Shown here one piece after another: positions 52,300 to 59,337 of a DNA stretch of 64,000 nt. The first letter of the stretch is position 1. Every line of letters starts with the position of its first letter. A model generated the notes under the pieces. That model had not been told where the DNA came from and ran no database searches. It saw only the letters and a program-made list of their open reading frames with translations. Both the position numbers and the translations under genes were made by a program. Source of the DNA: Halovenus rubra (lineage in GTDB: Archaea; Halobacteriota; Halobacteria; Halobacteriales; Haloarculaceae); the NCBI RefSeq assembly GCF_026586665.1, contig NZ_JAODIY010000009.1:124001-188000 (forward strand). Reading direction: 5' to 3'.

Positions 52300-52859
52300 C
52301 CTCAATTCGATGTTGCCACAGAAAGCAGTCGAGTTGTGGACCCTGACGAGCAGTGTCTCGCGATTAGACACCGACCTGAGACTGCGACGCCGCTGAATCA
52401 TAAGCTCTCTCCAGAGCAATTCGTCGCGGTCGGTACGCATCACGCGTAGATTCGCGAAGATTAGACTGCGGGTAACCGTCACGATATGACCGACGAGTAC
52501 GGCCGCAAGCCGCTTATTACGACCTCTCAGGGGTGGCTTACTGAGGTCCCCATCCGCCAGACGGCCTACAAGTGGACCAGGCCCTGTATGATTTAAGAGT
52601 GCCCACACGACAGGGACCCAGAATCGTGCGAGTGGATGGAGTACACGCAGATGAGTGGCTGCCTATCGTCTCAACCGCCCCACGTGATGCAACGCGGATC
52701 AATGACAATCGACTTCGGGACGGGACACCCGAGGCAGTCATTACCAATCGAGTGAACGTTTCCAGAGACACAGTTAAACAGCACTACGAAAAGCGGACAG
52801 AGCGCGAAAACATGCAGACGCGGTGCGAGCTCTTTGAGGATTTAAACGGAGTTAGATAG
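52300..52859 (+). pseudogene. Decayed phage-type integrase
   Basis: Fragments of a longer tyrosine recombinase can be read in two frames. First come D-E-Q-C-L-A-I-R-H-R-P-E-T and, after two stops, E-Y-G-R-K-P-L-I-T-T-S-Q-G and T-R-P-C-M. Then after another stop come E-C-P-H-D-R-D-P-E-S-C and P-P-H-V-M-Q-R-G-S, the H-x-x-R box. Near 52690 the frame shifts to T-P-E-A-V-I-T-N-R-V-N-V-S and K-Q-H-Y-E-K-R-T-E-R with the nucleophile Tyr. Several stops and one frameshift make it inactive. It is a different integrase family from the short gene at 47756, supporting two elements. Confidence 0.75.
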
Positions 52860-52899
52860 GATCCAACACATTCTTGCGTGTTTAGGATGGCCTAAAAGT

Positions 52900-54096
52900 A
52901 TGCAAGACGATTCCAGTGATTTTGAGGGGCCCACACGACGAGATTACATAAAGTACGGTGGCGCACTCGTCGGTAGCGGGTTGCTTGCTGGTTGTATTGA
53001 CGGAGATGACTTCCAGTCCACGACAACAGAGACAGATTCTACGCCGACCACGACGAGGACAACCGACACATCAACTGAGACGCCGACCGAAGATGGTTCC
53101 TACTCCGTGTCGACAGTACCGGTCGGCGAAGTAAGCTTTGAGTCTGTCCCCGAAACGTGGGTCGCAGAAAACGCCAGTTGGGGAGACATGGGTGTCGCAC
53201 TTGGCTTGGAAAAGCCAAGCGCAGTCGTCCTCACGGGAGAGTATCGGACGTGGGCATACGAAGACATTCCGTCTCTCTCTACAGACAAGGAAGATATGAC
53301 TTCGCTCTGGCAGGATGGCATCTCTAAGGAGACTTTCTTGGATATTGACGCAGGCGTACACTTTATCGACCCGAACTATATGATTAATCTCATCCCCAAC
53401 TGGAAGCGTGCGGATGTTACGGAGATGGCTGATCGTGTTTCTCCTTTCTGTGGCAATACGAACTTCTCGACGTATCCGTGGCACGAGGACTATCCATATT
53501 ACTCGCTGTACGAAGCCACCGAGAAAGTCGCACAAGTATTCCAGCGAATGGACCGCTTTGAAGCGCTTCAGAGGCTCCACAACGAGACCATTTCAGGCAT
53601 ACAGGAACGACTGCCACCCGAGAGCGATCGTCCGGATATCGCGCTGCTCTCCCCAGCATCAGCCGAACCGAAAAAATACTATCCCTACCGACTCGGGGAT
53701 ACGACTGCATACAAACACTGGCATGACCTCGGTGTGAGCGATGCGTTTGAAGATTCAAACATCCAGAGTTTCACCTCCGACCGCGGCACCATCGATTACG
53801 AGACACTAGTCGAGATCGATCCAGAGATAATGATGTTCTACACTGACAAGTATTGGACACGCTCGGAATTCCGTGAGACGTACCTAAGCTTCCTCCAAGG
53901 TCATAACGTAGCGAACCAACTTAGCGCGGTCAAGAACGGAGAAGTCTACCGGGCAGGCGGGATGTATCAAGGCCCGATTATCAACCTCGCAAAGACCGAG
54001 CGTGCTGCAAAACAGCTATTCTCCGACATCTTTGATCAAGACGAACGGCTGTACAGTCGCCAACGAATCGCCGATATCCGGAACGGAGATATTTAG
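52900..54096 (+). CDS. Iron/cobalamin-type ABC substrate-binding lipoprotein
   Basis: This exported lipoprotein has 398 residues. R-R-D-Y-I-K-Y at 13-19 is a Tat motif, and the lipobox L-L-A-G-C puts the lipidated Cys at about 32. A Thr-rich linker (40-65) follows, probably glycosylated. The remainder is a class III metal-chelate-binding fold: V-P-E-T-W-V-A-E start and D-P-E-I-M-M-F-Y in the second lobe. These proteins capture Fe-siderophores or cobalamin for a FecCD/BtuCD importer. No permease or ATPase is adjacent, so it is an orphan that may serve a transporter elsewhere. Confidence 0.88.
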   Translation: MQDDSSDFEGPTRRDYIKYGGALVGSGLLAGCIDGDDFQSTTTETDSTPTTTRTTDTSTETPTEDGSYSVSTVPVGEVSFESVPETWVAENASWGDMGVALGLEKPSAVVLTGEYRTWAYEDIPSLSTDKEDMTSLWQDGISKETFLDIDAGVHFIDPNYMINLIPNWKRADVTEMADRVSPFCGNTNFSTYPWHEDYPYYSLYEATEKVAQVFQRMDRFEALQRLHNETISGIQERLPPESDRPDIALLSPASAEPKKYYPYRLGDTTAYKHWHDLGVSDAFEDSNIQSFTSDRGTIDYETLVEIDPEIMMFYTDKYWTRSEFRETYLSFLQGHNVANQLSAVKNGEVYRAGGMYQGPIINLAKTERAAKQLFSDIFDQDERLYSRQRIADIRNGDI

Positions 54097-54424
54097 CGTA
54101 GAAGACGCTGTCATTGTACTGGGTCCTATTAGAGAGCAATTTCAACAACTCCCACAACAAGTGTACGGGACTGTCCGAAACACGTGCGTGCCCGGAGTCT
54201 AAGTATACTGTTGGTTAAATATCAAAACACGGATTCGACAGCCGGTCGTTGATAATAGCCATTATTATTCTGACTGGAATTGTGCGCTATATCCAGTGGG
54301 TAAACTCTCTGTGTGTCAGTGCAGTCAGCGAACGATAGAAAGCTAACAGGAGGTGAGTGCTGATCTTGTCTTTATCATCTGGTGATATGAAAATAAAACG
54401 ATGGTTTTTGTATGAGACACTAGC
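54097..54424. other. Gene-free spacer
   Basis: The 328 bp after the binding-protein gene contain no frame with coding character and no RNA I can recognise. AT-rich stretches occur in the second half. Confidence 0.4.
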
Positions 54425-55132
54425 TCAAAGCAAAAGAGAGCTAAAAGCGTATAGATTGACCAGTGCATGAGCGATTGCTGGTGCTAATATCGTGTTATGG
54501 TGCTGGTACAGATACCCGAACAGACACCCCTGAGGAAAAAGAAAAAGAATCGTCACGACCATCGACGTAGCTCCTCCAATGTAGAATAACGAGGCATACA
54601 GCAAAGCGAAGGCTGTGCCCGAAACCAGTATTGCTCCACCCGCTGACAGCGAGGTTCTCGCGTGTTCCTGCAAGACGCCACGGAAAAACGCTTCATGAAC
54701 CAGCGGTGTTAGCACCACTGCACCAATAAAAAGAACAGGTGTGCCGAAGTTTACTGCGGGGTCGAATCGCAACGCGATAACTGTTATACCATCAACAAGA
54801 CTCGCTCCCCACAGCAACTCACCAACACCAGCAAGTACGATTCCTGTAGCGACACTGCTCACTACCGTTCGACCCCCAATTGGGTTGGCGAGAAGGGAGC
54901 GAAATTTTCTCCCGATGATGCGTGTGTACCAGGTGACGATAATGGACGCTGAGATGACGTGGGCCCACGTCACTATCGTGTCGTACTGCCACCGTTCCAT
55001 TCCCCAGATGAACATAAACGGAAGCATCAAAACGCCCGGAAGCATATACCAAGCAAATCCGAGCCCCGCAACCCCAAGAAGAGTTGACTTGGGTCCAGCT
55101 ATCCGGCTTTGCTGGACCGAGGCCACCGCCAT
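54425..55132 (-). CDS. CPBP-family intramembrane metalloprotease
   Basis: This protein has about 235 residues from the ATG at 55132. A longer frame to 55288 adds 52 atypical residues. Six to seven hydrophobic helices are seen. The CPBP motif 1 is V-H-E-A-F-F-R-G: one Glu is kept, while the usual preceding Glu is His. Motif 2 includes F-A-L-L-Y-A-S, where a typical His is missing, and the last motif A-P-A-I-A-H-A-L-V-N-L keeps its His. It may therefore be weakly active or inactive. The family includes bacteriocin self-immunity and prenyl-processing enzymes. Confidence 0.8.
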   Translation of the reverse strand: MAVASVQQSRIAGPKSTLLGVAGLGFAWYMLPGVLMLPFMFIWGMERWQYDTIVTWAHVISASIIVTWYTRIIGRKFRSLLANPIGGRTVVSSVATGIVLAGVGELLWGASLVDGITVIALRFDPAVNFGTPVLFIGAVVLTPLVHEAFFRGVLQEHARTSLSAGGAILVSGTAFALLYASLFYIGGATSMVVTILFLFPQGCLFGYLYQHHNTILAPAIAHALVNLYAFSSLLL

Positions 55133-55705
55133 CTCTTGAAGGGTGACACGGTTTTCTATAATTTTCTGTAGGAATCCCACTCTATCACTCACTGGCTTTA
55201 GAAAGCATATAAATATAGGGAAACGTTCACACGCTGTGTTCAAATTCGGATTGGAAAGTGAGGCATAGCGTGGTCTGCGTGGCCCCACCCGAAAGCGCGC
55301 TACTAATATCTAAGACCAGTGAACCGGTGGGCTCGGTACTCAGGGGAGGACCGTATCGACTACTGCTGTTGACTACGCGGTCTGCGTGGTTCACTGCGTT
55401 ATTGATGGCTGTTAGATGAATTGCCACTCGTTGCGGTGTGTGTTTGGCCTGTACTGACTACCTACCGGACAGTTGTCGAGAACGTCTCTGGCCCGTTGTA
55501 TAACTTCTTGAGTGGACACAACGCTCATGCTTATCCCACTGAGTGAAGGAACCTAATACACAGAGACCAACGCGACCTGTAATAAGACACGCAATAGCTC
55601 ATAACTTGGGCAGGCGACGACCGGAGCTTTCGACTGTATTAGGTATGTAACTTCAACTCATACCACCCTCTGTTTTATTCAGGTCCCACGAAAAGTGGTT
55701 TTTGG
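55133..55705. other. Gene-free spacer, likely island boundary
   Basis: The 573 bp between the CPBP gene and the methyltransferase hold only fragments, among them a 38-codon minus-strand frame near 55410-55530 without family. The shift from AT-rich accessory DNA to core-like coding falls here, so it may contain the right edge of the island. No copy of the tRNA end repeat was found. Confidence 0.4.
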
Positions 55706-56422
55706 ATGTCATCTGACCCGTTTGGTCGTGCACTCCGCGACCACTACCGCGACGAACGCGAGGAACCGCTGCAACAGCGAGACGGTGAGGAAGTTATCGA
55801 ACACCCAATTGAAGAGTTCTACTTCGGAGAGTTTACTGCCGACCACGAGTGGGCAGGGTGGCTCGAATCCCGTCTTCAGGGGCCACTACTAGATTTGGGT
55901 GCTGGCGTTGGCAAACACGCGTTGTACTTTCAAGAGACGCTTGATACCGTCGCTCTCGAAGTCAGCGACGACCTTGTCGCCGTAATGGACGCTAGAGGCG
56001 TCGAACACACTTGCCAGGGAGATATGTTTGACCTTCAGGACCACTTCGAGCGCGACCAGTTTGGCTCTGCACTCGCGTTTGGGACGCAGGTCGGACTCGC
56101 TGGGTCGATGGACGGTCTCCGCACGTTTTTGTCGGACTTGGCGTACGTAACTCAACCTGGCGCAACTGCTCTCGTGGACTGTATTGACCCCAAGCGCAAA
56201 GGAGTCTCTGAACTGCTCGGCTACCGACCTGACCCGGCTCCAGGGCTTGCCTTTCGTGTTATGACCTTTGCCTACGCCGGAACAACGAGTGGTATCCTCC
56301 TGTTTCGGCTGTTCAGCCCGAATAGAATCGAAGAGGCGACGGTCGGTACCTGCTGGGAAGTTAACGACATCAGATACGGTGATGAGTCGACAAGCCACTA
56401 CGTTGCTGCGCTCTCAAAGTAG
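55706..56422 (+). CDS. Class I SAM-dependent methyltransferase
   Basis: This 238-residue protein has the Rossmann methyltransferase core. Motif I is L-L-D-L-G-A-G-V-G-K-H near residue 62, followed by the acidic residue of V-A-L-E-V-S at the end of strand 2, and A-L-A-F-G-T-Q-V-G-L as strand 4. The N-terminal 45 residues form a substrate lid with D-H-Y-R-D-E-R-E-E-P-L-Q. The target (small molecule or macromolecule) cannot be told. The gene stands alone between the island and a convergent peptidase. Confidence 0.85.
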   Translation: MSSDPFGRALRDHYRDEREEPLQQRDGEEVIEHPIEEFYFGEFTADHEWAGWLESRLQGPLLDLGAGVGKHALYFQETLDTVALEVSDDLVAVMDARGVEHTCQGDMFDLQDHFERDQFGSALAFGTQVGLAGSMDGLRTFLSDLAYVTQPGATALVDCIDPKRKGVSELLGYRPDPAPGLAFRVMTFAYAGTTSGILLFRLFSPNRIEEATVGTCWEVNDIRYGDESTSHYVAALSK

Positions 56423-56542
56423 TCCGTGCAATCGGGATACAACGCACTCGAACAGTGCGCGTTCATACCTCTGCTTGGGGCGGCTGGGGTGGCCGGAGAA
56501 AAATAACAACTGCATAACGAGTTTCGGCAGTTTCCAACTCGC

Positions 56543-57853
56543 TTAGCTAATATCGAGACCCTGTGCTTTGGCCCGCTCCTCGATTGTTTTCGCGTCGACA
56601 TGCTGTGGTTCTCGTTTGTCTCTTGCCAGTTCGGCAACGCCGGACGCGACGAGGACGGCGAGGTCACGGAAATCTCGCTTATCCAGTTTGTCAAGGGTGT
56701 CTGCATGGGTGTGGCCCCAACCCCTGTCATCTGAATCAGAGGCAGAATGGGCCATCAAACCGGGAACGCCGTTCTTGACGAACGGCCAGTGGTCGCTGTG
56801 TGGAACAATCTCGTCATCGACTTCAATTGGTGTCTCTAGTGACTCGCTTACGGCTTCGAACGCTGAGGTAAGTTCGTCGAACCCGTGCGTTCCGACAGCA
56901 AGCGTCCGACTGCCTCCAATCGCATCGAGGTTGATGATTGCCTTGATGTCGTCGAGAGGTCGCGTGTCCGCCATGTGGGCGGACCCGCGTAGGCCGATTT
57001 CCTCTGCGCCGAACGTGACGAATTCTACGCCGACAGTGAGGTCGTCTTCAATTTGTGAGAGTAACCGTGCAACTTCACAGACGAGCGCGGAGCCTGCGCC
57101 GTTGTCTTCGGCTCCTTCGGCGATATCGTGGGCGTCGTGGTGTGCGCTGACAAGGAGTCGTTGTTCGGTATCCGGTCCGAGGACGCCTGAGACGTTCCGA
57201 GAAGCCGTCTTCTCGTTGCGACAGTCCACTGACAGCGTCGCCCTAAGGGGCTTGCCTTCACAGTGGCGGACGAGTCGGTGGCCAAGTTCCCGCGAAACAC
57301 CGACCGCCGGAATGTCGCCTGGACCATTTTCTTGATGGATTCCACCTGTCGGCGGAAGACAGCCTTCGACGTGGTTTCGGAATACGAACCCGACTGCCCC
57401 AGCCTCAACTGCTGCCTCGTACTTCTCTTTTCGATGAATCCAGCGGTCATGAGTTTCGGGAGTCTTGCTTGATGCCATCGCAATCGCTCCATCGAGATCT
57501 GCTGTCTCGAACTCTGCTGGGGTGCCGTGACCGACATCGACGAGTTCGGCCGACTGGTCACCTTTGGGCGTCCCGGGAAGTGAGAGTACCTGATGTTGCT
57601 GAACGTAACTCCGTTCTTGCTCGGGCAGCCCAAGCGCGGAACTTTCTCGCCACCAGCCCGGGACTTCGAACTCCTCGACAGCAACATCACGGAGTCCGAC
57701 CTCCTCAAACGTCGATGCGATACATTGTGCCCCATCCCGTTCACCATCCTGTCCTGCCATCCTGTTCTCGATATCAACCAGAGACGTAAGCGTCTTCCAG
57801 GCAATCGAGTTACGATACGCATCACCGATGACCGCATCAGGGAGACGTGCCAT
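56543..57853 (-). CDS. M28-family zinc aminopeptidase
   Basis: This 436-residue metallopeptidase keeps the family metal set: S-A-H-H-D-A-H-D (His/Asp), N-G-A-G-S, F-G-A-E-E-I-G (catalytic Glu and zinc Glu), N-L-D-A-I-G-G, and G-H-T-H-A-D near the end. A PA-type insert at about 100-190 precedes the metal domain, as in aminopeptidase Y and glutamate carboxypeptidases. There is no signal peptide, so it is probably cytoplasmic and acts on peptides. It is divergent from the UPF0200 gene. Confidence 0.92.
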   Translation of the reverse strand: MARLPDAVIGDAYRNSIAWKTLTSLVDIENRMAGQDGERDGAQCIASTFEEVGLRDVAVEEFEVPGWWRESSALGLPEQERSYVQQHQVLSLPGTPKGDQSAELVDVGHGTPAEFETADLDGAIAMASSKTPETHDRWIHRKEKYEAAVEAGAVGFVFRNHVEGCLPPTGGIHQENGPGDIPAVGVSRELGHRLVRHCEGKPLRATLSVDCRNEKTASRNVSGVLGPDTEQRLLVSAHHDAHDIAEGAEDNGAGSALVCEVARLLSQIEDDLTVGVEFVTFGAEEIGLRGSAHMADTRPLDDIKAIINLDAIGGSRTLAVGTHGFDELTSAFEAVSESLETPIEVDDEIVPHSDHWPFVKNGVPGLMAHSASDSDDRGWGHTHADTLDKLDKRDFRDLAVLVASGVAELARDKREPQHVDAKTIEERAKAQGLDIS

Positions 57854-57986
57854 ATCGTCACAACTAGTCCATACTCCCTGAATCTATTGGTCACAGCAAG
57901 CCGGGTGTGGTTCCATGGAGAGAGAAAGCGTGACGAACAGAGTGCCTTCGCAGTGCTTATCTGGCGGGTAAGCTAACCACTGTGCG

Positions 57987-58538
57987 ATGACAGTCATCGG
58001 AACGGTTGGGTTGCCCGGAAGCGGAAAAAGCGAAGCTGCTACGGTCGCAGACGACTTGGGGGTCCCAGTCGTTACCATGGGAAATGTGATTCGTCAGGAG
58101 TGTCGCGACCGGGGACTTGACCCCGCGACTCACCACGGCGAGATTGCGAAGACACTCCGTGAAGAAAATGGGCCTGACGCAATCGCCGAACGGTCGCTTC
58201 CAATTATTGAATCCAAACTCGAAAAAGCAGAGACGGTTGTTGTCGACGGCATCCGTTCTGATGTCGAGGTTGCTGCTTTCACGGAAGCGTTTGGGGACGA
58301 GTTCACGCTGGTAAGTATCGAAGCACCCTTTGAGACGCGGGCAGAACGCCTCGAAGTTCGTGGCAGAGATGCCAACGCGGAGGAAGGCGGCGAATCACTT
58401 GCTGAACGTGACGAGCGCGAGCGTGGCTTTGGTATGGACGACGCGATGGCTCAGGCAGACCTCGTCATCGAAAACGATGGAAGTCTTGTTGCGTTCCACG
58501 ACCGAATCCACACGCTTCTGACCGAGGAACACTCATGA
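57987..58538 (+). CDS. UPF0200 P-loop nucleotide kinase-like protein
   Basis: This 183-residue protein has Walker A G-L-P-G-S-G-K-S at 8-15, a mid-protein V-V-D-G-I-R-S-D that matches the nucleoside/CoA-kinase LID region, and a basic R-A-E-R-L-E-V-R-G-R near 110. It is the archaeal UPF0200 (COG0237-like) family, related to dephospho-CoA and adenylate kinases. The phosphate acceptor is not known. The stop overlaps the start of the UPF0201 gene by 4 bp. The pairing is common in archaea. Confidence 0.88.
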   Translation: MTVIGTVGLPGSGKSEAATVADDLGVPVVTMGNVIRQECRDRGLDPATHHGEIAKTLREENGPDAIAERSLPIIESKLEKAETVVVDGIRSDVEVAAFTEAFGDEFTLVSIEAPFETRAERLEVRGRDANAEEGGESLAERDERERGFGMDDAMAQADLVIENDGSLVAFHDRIHTLLTEEHS

Positions 58539-58951
58539 TACACAGCATCGATGTCGAAATCACTGCACCGGTGTACGACACAGAAGTAACTGACAGAATT
58601 GCGGAGTCAATCTCGACTATCTTCCCCGGGGCCGACCCTGAAAAACGTCATGGGGAACTCACTGCAACGGTTCACGATCTCGAACAGTTCTCGCAACTGC
58701 TCCACAGACACGAGATTCTCGACACAGCGAGGGGAGTCTTTTTCGATAACAAGCGTGGCGACTCGTTCTCGTTTCGATTGAACAAACAGGCTGCCTTCGA
58801 GGGTGTGGTTAATTTTGTGGTAGACGAACCGGGCGAACTTGGCGAAATTTCAGTCCACGTTTCGGTTTCTGACCCCGCTGTTGAGGACGTTATTGATCAC
58901 ATTGCACCCCCAACCCAGGAAGGGCAACCACTGGATACCGACGACGCCTGA
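58535..58951 (+). CDS. UPF0201 RNA-binding-like protein
   Basis: This 138-residue protein is of COG1325/UPF0201. It opens H-S-I-D-V-E-I-T-A-P-V and continues I-S-T-I-F-P-G-A, F-D-N-K-R-G-D-S-F-S-F-R-L-N-K-Q-A-A. The alpha/beta fold is thought to bind RNA; crystal structures are known for archaeal members, but function is not established. Translation is coupled to UPF0200 by the 4-bp overlap, suggesting a joint function. The acidic C-terminus (L-D-T-D-D-A) is typical of halophiles. Confidence 0.88.
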   Translation: MIHSIDVEITAPVYDTEVTDRIAESISTIFPGADPEKRHGELTATVHDLEQFSQLLHRHEILDTARGVFFDNKRGDSFSFRLNKQAAFEGVVNFVVDEPGELGEISVHVSVSDPAVEDVIDHIAPPTQEGQPLDTDDA

Positions 58952-59337
58952 CTCCAAGCGGCGTTGACTACGACGACAGTCGGTCAGGTGACAGATCCCA
59001 GTGTCAGACAGGCAGGTAGGAAACCCACACTGAGTACAACGCCTCAAAGAACAGCAGCTTGCAATCTCCCTGCCGTCCCCAGAAATTAGATGTTTCTGGT
59101 GAGCAAACGAGACGCAGAACGTCTCGTTACCATTGCCAAAATGCAGACAATGGAGTCACACCCGTGGATGTGTGCTTGAATAGCGAGAGAACCGTGCTCG
59201 GACTCTGTGAACGAGCGCTTTGGGTCTGTGAGCATGCCACAGGGCGCTGAACGTGAGCTGGGAGGTCTTCTCTTCTGGACTGACGGGGGGTAAAACGAGA
59301 GTCCACGCGAACGCACGGAACTTGACGCCGAGGCGAT
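58952..59337. other. 386-bp intergenic stretch with clustered hairpins
   Basis: No convincing gene lies here. Between 59079 and 59248 there are five short perfect inverted repeats in a row: 59079-59099 (7-bp stem), 59106-59128 (9-bp stem), 59130-59153 (6 bp), 59157-59174 (5 bp) and 59214-59248 (two stacked 5-bp stems). This could be a structured RNA. A minus-strand TTG frame with several Cys is also present but overlaps UPF0201. It is described further among the findings. Confidence 0.4.

Larger units (their letters stand above)
48468..52859 (+). mobile_element. Probable second, decayed element in tandem
   Basis: It starts with the same left-end sequence as element 1 and ends, at least, with an integrase remnant at 52300-52859. 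No third repeat copy was found, so its right limit is unknown and may reach 55.7 kb. It contains a pilin-like gene, SelO and several spacers without genes. The tandem reading is inference from the two repeat copies and the two different integrases. Confidence 0.5.

Noticed and set aside
57025-57894. Minus-strand 289-codon frame
   Set aside because: It overlaps the M28 peptidase in another frame of the same strand and has a basic, Arg/Ser-rich composition unlike haloarchaeal proteins.
58850-59047. TTG-started minus-strand frame with C-x-x-C motifs
   Set aside because: It overlaps the UPF0201 3' end, has no ATG/GTG start, and the Cys-rich part may be chance; kept only as a remark.
58952-59337. 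RNase P RNA or SRP RNA in the hairpin-rich spacer
   Set aside because: The conserved core sequences of RNase P and the SRP Alu/S-domain tetraloops were not found on either strand.
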